From positions 1 through 48,129 of the forward strand of contig NZFW01000014.1 in NCBI GenBank assembly GCA_002690805.1: a stretch of DNA of 48,129 bases. The letters run 5' to 3'. The DNA is from Flavobacteriaceae bacterium. GTDB lineage: Bacteria; Bacteroidota; Bacteroidia; Flavobacteriales; Flavobacteriaceae. The notes under the pieces are model-generated. The model was not told the DNA's origin. It did no database searches and was given only the letters and a program-made list of their open reading frames with translations. Positions within the stretch are counted from its first letter, which is position 1; each line of letters starts with the position of its first letter. This document shows, one piece after another, positions 35,595 to 43,954 of the stretch. A program made the translations under genes and the position numbers.

Positions 35595-36725
35595 TTAAAG
35601 TTCAACCCAAATATTACCTTTATTATTTGAAGCTATTGCCTTTTCAATAAAAAGCATTCCTCTTACTCCTTCAGATAGTTTGGGATATTCTCCTGAGAAG
35701 CATTTTTCATTATTTATTGCTTTTGCAACACCTTTATAAATATTTCCCATGGCATCAAAAATACCTTCTGGATGACCTGCAGGGATTTTGACTCCATCCT
35801 CAGAGAAATTTGAATTATATGGATTACCCCTTTTAAAAATTTGAAAAGGTTTGTTTTCACTCAAATAATTCAAATAGTTGGGGTTTTCTTGCTCCCATTT
35901 TAAAGCACCCTTTTTTCCGTAAATCGCAACCGTAAAGTTATTTTCTTCACCCGTTGCAATTTGACTGGCTCTTATGAGTCCTTTAGACCCATTACTCATT
36001 CTCAATAATATTGTACCGTCTACATCCATAGGGTTATCTTGATACAAATAATTTAAATCAGAGAGTAATTTAGACACTTTAAGATTAGAAACATATTCTA
36101 ACATATCAAAAGCATGTGTTCCAATATCACCAATACAGCAACTTATCCCTGATTTCTCAGGATTTAATCGCCATGTGTTTGATCTTTTTTTAATGTCATG
36201 AATAATAGGATTAATCCATCCCTGATAATATTGAAGATCAACTTTTTGAATTTCACCTATTACTCCATCAGCAATCATTTGTTTCATTTGCCTAACCATT
36301 GGGTATCCTGTATAGGTATATGTAACAGCAAAAACACATTTTTTTTCTTTTTGTAGTAATTCTAATTCTAAAGCTTCAGCATGACTCGTTGTTAAAGGTT
36401 TTTCACATATGACATTAAAACCATTTTGAATTAATTTTTTCGCCATTGGGTAATGCAAATAATTTGGGGTCAATATTGAGATTACTTGCATTCTTTTATC
36501 AATAGGTAACCTAATTTCCTCTTCTACTAAAGTTTCAAAGTCTTTATAAATTCTATTTTGAGGTAAATCAATTTTTTTTGCAAAATCAAGATTTTTTTCA
36601 AGATTAGGATTAAAAACACCACCCACAATTTTAAACTTATCAAACATTTGTGAGGCGATTCTGTGAACAACCCCAATCAATGAATCTGATCCTCCACCTA
36701 AAATCCCTAATCTAATTTTATTCAT
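35595..36725 (-). CDS. Gfo/Idh/MocA-family oxidoreductase
   Basis: NAD(P)-dependent sugar oxidoreductase of 376 residues, without a signal peptide. The Rossmann motif GILGGG (7-12) and the catalytic lysine K109 in CEKPLT are clear. The GDIGTHAFDML segment (199-209) supplies the family histidine H204. In this cluster the natural role is interconversion of a 3-keto sugar and the free sugar in the cytoplasm. It overlaps the MFS gene by eight bases, indicating coupled translation. Confidence 0.9.
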   Translation of the reverse strand: MNKIRLGILGGGSDSLIGVVHRIASQMFDKFKIVGGVFNPNLEKNLDFAKKIDLPQNRIYKDFETLVEEEIRLPIDKRMQVISILTPNYLHYPMAKKLIQNGFNVICEKPLTTSHAEALELELLQKEKKCVFAVTYTYTGYPMVRQMKQMIADGVIGEIQKVDLQYYQGWINPIIHDIKKRSNTWRLNPEKSGISCCIGDIGTHAFDMLEYVSNLKVSKLLSDLNYLYQDNPMDVDGTILLRMSNGSKGLIRASQIATGEENNFTVAIYGKKGALKWEQENPNYLNYLSENKPFQIFKRGNPYNSNFSEDGVKIPAGHPEGIFDAMGNIYKGVAKAINNEKCFSGEYPKLSEGVRGMLFIEKAIASNNKGNIWVEL

Positions 36726-37923
36726 CTTTTAATTTAATTTTTTCATTTTTAAATGTTAATACAAAAAAGATAAGAACTATAAGCGCAAAACTTGAAGGTA
36801 AGATCCAGATTTGAGTCCAGTCATGTCCCGTATTATTTGTAAATTGATCTGTTATGTACCCTGCTAACCTGAAGCCAACGAGCATTCCTAGCCCATAAGT
36901 AGCAAGAGTTATAAGCCCTTGAGCAGAACTTTTAAATTGGTCACCTGCTTTATAATCAGTGTAAATTTGTCCAGAAACAAAAAAGAAATCATAACAGATT
37001 CCATGTAAAATAACTCCAAAAATTAACATCCAAGCATTTACACCAACGTCTCCATATGCAAAAAGAATATATCTAATAACCCAAGCCAACATTCCAACAA
37101 TTAGTGTTGTTTTTATCCCATATCGCTTTAAAAATATTGGTAGAAGAAGTATAAAAAGTGCCTCAGAAATTTGTCCCAGAGTCATTACTGCAGCTGCTTT
37201 TGGCATTCCAACTTCATTTAAAAATTGATTTGCGTGCTGGTAGTAAAATGCCAATGGAATACAAATCAAAATTGATGATATGAAGAAGATTAGATATTTG
37301 GTGTCTTTAAGTAGAGATAATGCATCAAGTCCAAGTATTTTTTTTATACTAAAATCACCTTTTTCAGCTGTAGGGGGTGTATTAGGTAAAGTAAAACTAA
37401 AAATTCCTAAAAATGCAGATGCTGAAGCAGTTAGATAGAATGTATAAGTTAAAACTTCCTTAGATTCCCAACCAAAATAACCAATAATTAGCCCAGCAAG
37501 TATCCATCCGACTGTTCCAAAAACCCGAATAGGAGGGAATTCTTTTGAGGGATCATTCATTTGACGAAAAGCTACAGAGTTAACTAAAGCCAATGTAGGC
37601 ATGTATAAAATCATGTAAATTAAGATATATGGATAAAATGATAAAAAGTCAATTGATGAACCAGCTTTATACAATAAAATTGCTCCAAAGAGATGAAGAA
37701 ATCCAAGAATTTTTTGTGCTGAAAAATAACGGTCAGCTATTAATCCAATAATAAAAGGTGCTATAATTGCACCTATTGATTGAGTTTCGTATGCGATGGC
37801 AAGTTGAGAACCACTTGCATTGAACGATTGAGACAGAAATGTCCCCATTGTGACAAACCATCCTCCCCAAATAAAAAATTCAAGGAACATCATTAATGAT
37901 AATTGAAATTTAATTTTGCTCAT
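36718..37923 (-). CDS. MFS permease, NupG-like nucleoside/sugar:H+ symporter family
   Basis: Inner-membrane transporter of 401 residues with about 12 hydrophobic segments. The N-terminus MMFLEFFIWGGWFVTMGTFL and the IGLIADRYFSAQKILG loop resemble the nucleoside:H+ symporter group. Bacteroidota members are often found beside Gfo/Idh and TIM-barrel sugar genes. The context suggests import of an oxidised sugar or glycoside fragment; a nucleoside substrate remains possible. Confidence 0.87.
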   Translation of the reverse strand: MSKIKFQLSLMMFLEFFIWGGWFVTMGTFLSQSFNASGSQLAIAYETQSIGAIIAPFIIGLIADRYFSAQKILGFLHLFGAILLYKAGSSIDFLSFYPYILIYMILYMPTLALVNSVAFRQMNDPSKEFPPIRVFGTVGWILAGLIIGYFGWESKEVLTYTFYLTASASAFLGIFSFTLPNTPPTAEKGDFSIKKILGLDALSLLKDTKYLIFFISSILICIPLAFYYQHANQFLNEVGMPKAAAVMTLGQISEALFILLLPIFLKRYGIKTTLIVGMLAWVIRYILFAYGDVGVNAWMLIFGVILHGICYDFFFVSGQIYTDYKAGDQFKSSAQGLITLATYGLGMLVGFRLAGYITDQFTNNTGHDWTQIWILPSSFALIVLIFFVLTFKNEKIKLKDE

Positions 37924-37938
37924 TATTACATATTTATT

Positions 37939-38907
37939 TTATCCATATTTTAATAATAGATTCTTTGTCGCCACTATTCCTTCTTCTTCAGATAAGTTTG
38001 GCCCTTCATATTCCACACCTATAAATCCAGAGTAGTTGGCATTTTTGACTATTTCTAACATTTTTTTAAAGTCGACAACTTTTTCATCTCCATTTTTATC
38101 AAAATCATATGATTTCGCGCTAACTGCAAATGCTTTTGACATCATTTTAGTAACACCAATATATTTATCATATTCATCAGAACACCCATCAGATGAAGCA
38201 CCCCATTCATTTGAAATGCAAAAGTTTCCAAAATCAGGTAAAGTTCCACAATTAGATCTATTTACCTCTGTTATAACATTCATCAAAAGGTCTGCGTCTG
38301 AGGAGAAGCCACCATGATTCTCTACAATCACATTAATATTAAAATTTAATGCATAATCACTTAAAAAAGCTAAACTTTCTTTAGATGAAACCTTCCATGA
38401 TTCAGAATCATTAGAGCTGCCATTTAGGTTTACTCTAATTGAATGGCATCCCATTTTATTTGCAGCTTCAATCCACTGTATATGATTTTCTACGGCTTTT
38501 AGTCTGGAAACTTTATCTTTTGATGACAAGTCTCCCTCGGCATCAATCATTATTAATAAATTTTGTAATCCATATTGATTTGAAAGCTGAATATTTTTTT
38601 TAACAAAGTTATCAAGAGCATTTTTTTTGTTTTTAGCATCCATTACATCTCTGTACAAGTCATTTACATATTCTAACCCTTCAAAGCCCCATTTTTTTGC
38701 TAATTCAGCAAATTTATAGGGAGAAATGACCTTATCTTGAATCATCTTATGGATTGACCACTGGGCAAGAGATAATTTAAAAAAAGGGTTTTTAGTTTTC
38801 AAAGAGATTTTTTCTTTTTTTATTTTTTTATTACATGCTCCTATTCCAAGTGTGCTTAATCCAATCCCTGCATAAGAGATATCTGATAAAAATTTTTTTC
38901 GATTCAT
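37939..38907 (-). CDS. Exported TIM-barrel sugar isomerase/epimerase-like lipoprotein
   Basis: The 322-residue protein has an N-terminal signal (MNRKKFLSD, then a hydrophobic stretch) ending at C25 (LGIGAC), so a lipoprotein is predicted. NRKKFL resembles a Tat motif but lacks the second arginine. The rest is a xylose-isomerase-like barrel with E196-N-H198 (VENHGG), D225 (LPDFGNF) and a C-terminal VEYEGP as likely metal-site residues. It is the first gene of the minus arm of the cluster, divergent from the GMC dehydrogenase gene. A keto-sugar isomerase or lyase role outside the cytoplasm is inferred. Confidence 0.83.
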   Translation of the reverse strand: MNRKKFLSDISYAGIGLSTLGIGACNKKIKKEKISLKTKNPFFKLSLAQWSIHKMIQDKVISPYKFAELAKKWGFEGLEYVNDLYRDVMDAKNKKNALDNFVKKNIQLSNQYGLQNLLIMIDAEGDLSSKDKVSRLKAVENHIQWIEAANKMGCHSIRVNLNGSSNDSESWKVSSKESLAFLSDYALNFNINVIVENHGGFSSDADLLMNVITEVNRSNCGTLPDFGNFCISNEWGASSDGCSDEYDKYIGVTKMMSKAFAVSAKSYDFDKNGDEKVVDFKKMLEIVKNANYSGFIGVEYEGPNLSEEEGIVATKNLLLKYG

Positions 38908-39099
38908 TGGTTGTTATTAGAATATATTTGGATTATCTAAAAGTAATTAAATATAGTCACTAAAAAAAAACATAAATAAAATTTGGAGTATAAATTATTT
39001 ATCAAACAAAATTAATAATGAAATCATTTTTTATAAAAAATTTGTAAATTCAAACTTTGATTATTTAGTGATAAACCAAAAATTACAAAAAAAAAATCA
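38908..39099. promoter_or_regulatory. Divergent promoter region of the sugar cluster
   Basis: These 192 AT-rich bases lie between the two arms of the cluster and must carry both promoters. A plus-strand TATATTTG (38923-38930) and a minus-strand TAATTTTG (39007-39014) match the -7 consensus, but neither has a good -33 partner. An eight-base inverted repeat TCACTAAA/TTTAGTGA (38957-38964 and 39064-39071) brackets the middle. A 16-base perfect AT palindrome lies at 39026-39041. No regulator gene is adjacent. Confidence 0.45.
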
Positions 39100-40791
39100 A
39101 TGAATGAAAATAACTATGATGCTATTGTTGTAGGAACCGGAGTTAGTGGGGGATGGGCAGCCAAAGAGCTTTGTGAAAAGGGTTTAAAAACAATTGTTTT
39201 AGAAAGAGGTCCGATGGTAAAACATGTAGAAGATTATAAAACAATGAATGACCAACAATGGGATTACCCAGCAGGGGACATAATCACAGAAGAAATAAAA
39301 CAGAGGCAACCAAAACAAAGTAGGACTAATTATGTAAATACTGAATCAACAAAACATTTTTTCGTTGATGATATTGAAAATCCGTACAATGAGGTAAAGC
39401 CATTTAACTGGATTAGAGGATATCATGTTGGAGGAAGATCACTTTTGTGGGGGCGCCAGGTTTATCGTTTGGGTGATATTGATTTCGAAGCCAATTTAAA
39501 AGATGGTATTGCTGTTGATTGGCCAATTAGATACAAAGATATCGCTCCATGGTATGATTATGTGGAAGAGTATATTGGAATTAGTGGTGAAAAAATGAAT
39601 CTCCCACAACTTCCTGATGGTAAATTCCTAAAGCCAATGGAGATGCATTGCGTAGAAAAAGATTTAAAAAAATCCTTAGAGGAAAATTATGATGATCGTG
39701 TTTTGACCATAGGAAGGGTAGCTCATATAACTGAGGGAACTAAGCCAGGTCAAGGAAGAGTATCATGCCAATATAGAAATAAATGTAGAAGAGGTTGTCC
39801 TTATGGAGCATATTTTAGCAGTAATTCTTCGACTCTTCCAGCTGCTGATGCAACTGGAAACATGACATTAAGACCAAATTCTATTGTTACAGAAGTCATT
39901 TATGATGAAAATAAAAAACAAGCTTCTGGAGTAAGAATTATAGATTCACTAACAAATGATGTCATAGAGTATTCAGCAAAAGTTATTTTCTTGTGCGCCT
40001 CAACTGTCCCAACCACATCAATCTTGATGCAGTCAAAATCAGACAGATTTCCGAATGGAATGGGAAATGATTCTGGAGAGTTGGGTCATAATTTGATGGA
40101 TCATCATTTCCAAGTTGGAGCGACAGGCACATCAGATCTTCACAGAGATAAATATTATGTTGGCTCAAGACCTAATGGTCACTATTTACCTAGATTTAGA
40201 AACCTTGGTGGTAAAACAGATCAAAAAGATTTTATAAGAGGTTACGGATACCAGGGAGGAGGAAGTAGAGGCTCATGGAATGTTGTCCCAGAAGAAGCTT
40301 ATGGAGCTAAATTTAAAAAAGATATATTAACTCCCGGAGATTGGGGTATTTCTCTTGGAGGATTTGGAGAAATCTTACCTTATCACGATAATAAAATGAC
40401 ATTAAATTTCAAAAATATTGATAAATGGGGCTTGCCGACGGTAAACTTTGATTGTGAAATAAAAGAAAATGAACTTAATATGAGAAAGGATATGCAACAG
40501 CAGGCTGTTGAAATGCTTGAAAATTCCGGGTTTAATAATGTTAAAGGACATGATCAAAAATATAATTTTGGAAATGGAATTCATGAAATGGGTACAGCAA
40601 GAATGGGTCATGATCCGAAAACCTCTATTTTGAATAAACATAATCAACTACATAGCGTTAAGAATGTTTATGTAACTGATGGTTCAGCTATGACTTCAGG
40701 AGGCTGTACAAATCCATCAATTACATACATGGCCTTAACAGCACGTGCTGCCAGTCATGCAGTAGAACAATTAAGAAAAATGAATATTTAA
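39100..40791 (+). CDS. GMC-family FAD-dependent sugar dehydrogenase, large subunit
   Basis: FAD dehydrogenase of 563 residues. The N-terminal dinucleotide motif is VVGTGVSGGWAAKEL (10-24). The HVGGRSLLWGRQ block follows. The catalytic pair is H495 (HEMGTARMG) and N538 (NPSITYMALTARAA). C223, C229 and C233 form a C-x5-C-x3-C segment; in related FAD-dependent glucose and gluconate dehydrogenases, cysteines in this region bind an iron-sulfur cluster. There is no signal peptide, so export with the Tat-signal small subunit encoded two bases downstream is likely. C3 oxidation of a glycoside is inferred from the neighbouring DUF1080 gene. Confidence 0.88.
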   Translation: MNENNYDAIVVGTGVSGGWAAKELCEKGLKTIVLERGPMVKHVEDYKTMNDQQWDYPAGDIITEEIKQRQPKQSRTNYVNTESTKHFFVDDIENPYNEVKPFNWIRGYHVGGRSLLWGRQVYRLGDIDFEANLKDGIAVDWPIRYKDIAPWYDYVEEYIGISGEKMNLPQLPDGKFLKPMEMHCVEKDLKKSLEENYDDRVLTIGRVAHITEGTKPGQGRVSCQYRNKCRRGCPYGAYFSSNSSTLPAADATGNMTLRPNSIVTEVIYDENKKQASGVRIIDSLTNDVIEYSAKVIFLCASTVPTTSILMQSKSDRFPNGMGNDSGELGHNLMDHHFQVGATGTSDLHRDKYYVGSRPNGHYLPRFRNLGGKTDQKDFIRGYGYQGGGSRGSWNVVPEEAYGAKFKKDILTPGDWGISLGGFGEILPYHDNKMTLNFKNIDKWGLPTVNFDCEIKENELNMRKDMQQQAVEMLENSGFNNVKGHDQKYNFGNGIHEMGTARMGHDPKTSILNKHNQLHSVKNVYVTDGSAMTSGGCTNPSITYMALTARAASHAVEQLRKMNI

Positions 40792-40793
40792 AA

Positions 40794-41432
40794 ATGAATA
40801 GAAGAAAAGCAATTAAAAAAATTGGATTATCGTTTGGTTCAATGACATTGACCCCATCCTTAGTCAGTTTATTTCAGTGTTGTCAATCTGAAACTGATTG
40901 GACTCCAAGATTTTTTTCATCAGATCAACTTGAAATTGTTTCTAAATTTCTTGAGATAATCATTCCTGAAACAATAGACATACCCGGTGCAGCCGAACTT
41001 AAACTAATAAGATATATTGATGCCTTTGCAACCTTAGCTAAAGAAGAAGAAACACGAGGAATAAAAAATTTAAATATTCTTGTTAGTAATACCTTAGACT
41101 CTGCATCTAAGTCAAGTCTGAATAAGCTAACTACAGAAGATTACGAAAATCAATTAAAGAAATATCTTTTAGCTGGAGACAACATGATTGATCAATGGAC
41201 AGATTCATATGATAAGTTTTGGCTTGAAGATAGAGATGGCAAAAAAATACCTGAAGAAGCATTGGTTTATTTTTCAATTCGTACAATACGAGAATGGGCA
41301 GTATCTGCTTACAGATACAACAATGAATATATAGCAAAAAATGTCCTTGATTTTAGACCCATTCCAGGAGAACATAAAGGTTGTGTCGATCTTCAAGAAG
41401 CTACCGGTGGTTTAGTTTGGGCGGTTCAATAA
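40794..41432 (+). CDS. Gluconate 2-dehydrogenase subunit 3-family protein, Tat-exported small subunit
   Basis: The 212-residue partner of the GMC dehydrogenase has a twin-arginine signal MNRRKAIKKIGLSFGS with R3-R4, followed by a hydrophobic stretch and C29-C30. The mature part contains the family core SSDQLEIVSKFLEIIIPETIDIPGAAELKLIRYIDAF. Such subunits escort the folded flavoprotein through the Tat system. No cytochrome c subunit (CxxCH motif) follows, so the electron acceptor must be encoded elsewhere or be quinone-linked. The gene ends before the convergent DMT permease gene. Confidence 0.87.
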   Translation: MNRRKAIKKIGLSFGSMTLTPSLVSLFQCCQSETDWTPRFFSSDQLEIVSKFLEIIIPETIDIPGAAELKLIRYIDAFATLAKEEETRGIKNLNILVSNTLDSASKSSLNKLTTEDYENQLKKYLLAGDNMIDQWTDSYDKFWLEDRDGKKIPEEALVYFSIRTIREWAVSAYRYNNEYIAKNVLDFRPIPGEHKGCVDLQEATGGLVWAVQ

Positions 41433-41435
41433 TTA

Positions 41436-42332
41436 TTAACTTGTTTTTTTAATTTTAGTACTGGCAAAATAAACCCCTGAAAAAACTAAAATCATTGCAA
41501 TAATTTTTATTGGATCTAAAGAGTCATTTCTAGTTAATATTGCATAAACTATAGCAATTAAAGGTTGAATATAAATAAATGCTCCTATTGTTGAAGGGGG
41601 AAGACTCTTAAGTGCGTACATATTTAACATGTATGTTAAAAAAGTTGTTCCTATTACTACAAAACCCATTCTCCAAATAGCATAAAACGGAAGAGCCGTC
41701 CATTCGACTGCTCTAAATTCACCATAAGTCACAGGAAAAGACATTATGATACCAATTAAAAACATCCACTTCATAATAGTAACAGTATGATATTTTTCAG
41801 TAAGAGGTTTTGAAATAACTAAATAGCCCGCAAAAGCAGAGGCATTTATTAAAAACATTATATTTCCTAACATAATATTTGGTGCATTGTTTGCAATTTT
41901 TTTTCCATAAATAATTAATATTAAGGCTCCAGTAAAGCCCATCATAATCCCAAAAAGCTTGGTAAAGCTAATTTTTTCTTTTAAAAATATATATGAAAGA
42001 ATTAATACCATTATGGGTGTAAGAGTTATTATTACACTACTGTTTATAGGTGTTGAAAGTTCTAAGCCTTTAAAAAACATTAACATATTTATACACATAC
42101 CAAGAAGAGCAGCAAAGAAGAAACGTAGATAGTCTGCGGTATCAATCTTTTGACTTGGAAGAAATAAACTAATTATGAAAAAAATTAAACCAGCACCAAT
42201 TAGCCTTAGTTGAATAAATCCGAAACCTGCTATATAGTTTGGCATAACTACTTTTGCAATTGTATGATTTAATCCATATATGGTGGTTGCAGCTAGAGCA
42301 GCCAAAATAGCTAGAAATTTAGATTTTTCCAT
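41436..42332 (-). CDS. EamA/DMT-family permease
   Basis: Inner-membrane transporter of 298 residues with about ten hydrophobic segments and two EamA halves. The second half opens near ILSYIFLKEKISFTKLFGIMMGFTGALILI, the conserved LxExxT/S-F region of the first half. The substrate is unknown; family members export metabolites or amino acids. Its start overlaps the preceding ArsC/Spx-like gene by 14 bases on the same strand, so the two are likely co-transcribed. Confidence 0.88.
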   Translation of the reverse strand: MEKSKFLAILAALAATTIYGLNHTIAKVVMPNYIAGFGFIQLRLIGAGLIFFIISLFLPSQKIDTADYLRFFFAALLGMCINMLMFFKGLELSTPINSSVIITLTPIMVLILSYIFLKEKISFTKLFGIMMGFTGALILIIYGKKIANNAPNIMLGNIMFLINASAFAGYLVISKPLTEKYHTVTIMKWMFLIGIIMSFPVTYGEFRAVEWTALPFYAIWRMGFVVIGTTFLTYMLNMYALKSLPPSTIGAFIYIQPLIAIVYAILTRNDSLDPIKIIAMILVFSGVYFASTKIKKTS

Positions 42333-42678
42333 TTAAAAATTTTTTTGCTTGTTCGATTACTTTTGATGAATTACCAATAAATATTTTTTCATCAACAACC
42401 AAAATTGGTCTTTTTAAAAAGGTGTAATGTTCCAAAATAAGATCTTTAAAGTCTTTTTCACTAAGATTGATTTTTTTTAAATCTCTTTTTTTATAGAGTA
42501 GAGATCTTTTACTAAACAATGATTCATAGCTTCCAGAAAGGGAAAATAAAAATTCAAGTTTATTTTTAGTAATAGGGTGTTTTTTAATATCTATCAGGCC
42601 ACTAGACTTAATTAAACCTAATTCCTTGATAATTCTTTTACAGGTAGAACAATTATTTAAATAGTAAAAAGATAACAT
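42319..42678 (-). CDS. ArsC/Spx-family thioredoxin-fold protein
   Basis: Thioredoxin-fold protein of 119 residues from the ATG at 42678. An upstream ATG at 42699 would add seven residues, but the shorter form matches the family start. The NNCSTCKR motif puts C10-x-x-C13 at the redox site, like Spx and YffB rather than classical ArsC. Later, FLKRPILVVDEKIFIG supplies the cis-proline segment. No arsenic-resistance genes are nearby, so an arsenate reductase role is not supported by context. Confidence 0.83.
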   Translation of the reverse strand: MLSFYYLNNCSTCKRIIKELGLIKSSGLIDIKKHPITKNKLEFLFSLSGSYESLFSKRSLLYKKRDLKKINLSEKDFKDLILEHYTFLKRPILVVDEKIFIGNSSKVIEQAKKFLNGKI

Positions 42679-42747
42679 TAAGCTTAATTTTATATGCAAA
42701 GAAAATGTATTTTGATTATATGAGATTATATTTATTATAAATTCAAA

Positions 42748-42755
42748 TACATTTG
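42748..42755 (+). promoter_or_regulatory. -7 promoter box (TACATTTG) of the cystathionine gamma-synthase gene
   Basis: TACATTTG matches TAnnTTTG 23 bases before the ATG. The nearest upstream TTTG (42711-42714) is 33 bases away, too far. No SAM riboswitch fits in this gap of about 80 bases. Confidence 0.45.
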
Positions 42756-42778
42756 TTAAAAATTTAAGCTCAAATTTG

Positions 42779-43933
42779 ATGAATAAAAAAATGCATTTTA
42801 ACTCAAAAGTAATTCATGGGGGTCAAATACTTGACAAATCCTTTGGATCAGTTATGCCTCCCATATACCAAACCTCCACATATGCTCAGACCACACCTGG
42901 AGGTCATAAAGGGTATGAATATAGTAGGACACATAATCCAACAAGAACAGCTCTTGAAAATGCATTAGCTAGTATTGAGTCCGGAAAATATGGACTTGCT
43001 TTCGGTTCAGGGCTTGCTGCCATGGATGCTGTGCTTAAATTACTTAAGCCCGGTGATGAAATTATTGCAACTCATGATCTATATGGAGGTTCTTATAGAC
43101 TATTTACTAAAATATTTGAAACTTTTAACTTAAAATTTCATTTTGTTGATTTACAAAAAATCAATATAATTAAATCTAAAATTAATAAAAGCACAAAATT
43201 AATTTGGGTTGAAACTCCTACTAACCCAATGATGAATGTAATTGATATTAAAGCAGTAAGCAAAATATCCAAAGAAAATAATATTATGTTAGCTGTTGAT
43301 AATACATTTGCATCACCTTACTTACAAAACCCACTTTTACTAGGTGCTGATATTGTAATGCACTCTGCAACCAAATATATTGCAGGACATAGTGATGTGA
43401 TTTTAGGAGCATTAATTGTTAATTCTAACAAGCTGGAAGAACAACTTCGATTTATTCAAAATGCAAGTGGTGCTGTTCCAGGACCAATGGATTGTTTCCT
43501 TACTTTGAGGGGAATTAAAACTTTGGCTGTAAGAATGGAAAGGCATTGCCTGAATGCAAAAAAAATATCTAAATTTTTAGTTGACAATCCTCTAATTGAA
43601 AAAGTATTTTGGCCCGGTTTATCAGACCATCCAAATCATCTAATTGCAAAAAAACAAATGAATGATTTTGGAGGGATGATTTCTTTTATTCCAAAAGGAT
43701 CAAGCTATAAAAATGCAATAAAAATAATTGAAAATCTAAAAATATTTACATTAGCAGAATCGTTGGGGGGAGTTGAAAGTTTAGCGGGTCACCCTGCTAG
43801 TATGACACATGCCTCAATACCAAAGAATGTAAGAGAAAAAAGTGGAGTTTCAGATTCTTTAATTAGACTTAGTGTAGGTATAGAAGATTATCAGGATCTG
43901 ATTGACGATATTCAACAGGCTATTACTTATTAA
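42779..43933 (+). CDS. Cystathionine gamma-synthase-like PLP enzyme
   Basis: Cys/Met-metabolism PLP enzyme of 384 residues (ATG at 42779; an internal ATG at 42791 is also possible). GYEYSRTHNPTRTALE, HDLYGGSYRLF, the PLP lysine K199 in HSATKYIAGHSDV, and C-terminal ESLAGHPASMTHASIP are typical. The family includes cystathionine gamma-synthase (metB) and gamma-lyase, which share these motifs; I cannot decide between them from sequence. It ends 21 bases before lpxH. Confidence 0.9.
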   Translation: MNKKMHFNSKVIHGGQILDKSFGSVMPPIYQTSTYAQTTPGGHKGYEYSRTHNPTRTALENALASIESGKYGLAFGSGLAAMDAVLKLLKPGDEIIATHDLYGGSYRLFTKIFETFNLKFHFVDLQKINIIKSKINKSTKLIWVETPTNPMMNVIDIKAVSKISKENNIMLAVDNTFASPYLQNPLLLGADIVMHSATKYIAGHSDVILGALIVNSNKLEEQLRFIQNASGAVPGPMDCFLTLRGIKTLAVRMERHCLNAKKISKFLVDNPLIEKVFWPGLSDHPNHLIAKKQMNDFGGMISFIPKGSSYKNAIKIIENLKIFTLAESLGGVESLAGHPASMTHASIPKNVREKSGVSDSLIRLSVGIEDYQDLIDDIQQAITY

Positions 43934-43954
43934 CCTTTAGTATATTTACATTTA

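Noticed and set aside
42700-42778. SAM riboswitch or other leader before the cystathionine gamma-synthase gene
   Set aside because: The gap is too short for a SAM-I element and shows no stems; only a -7 box is visible.
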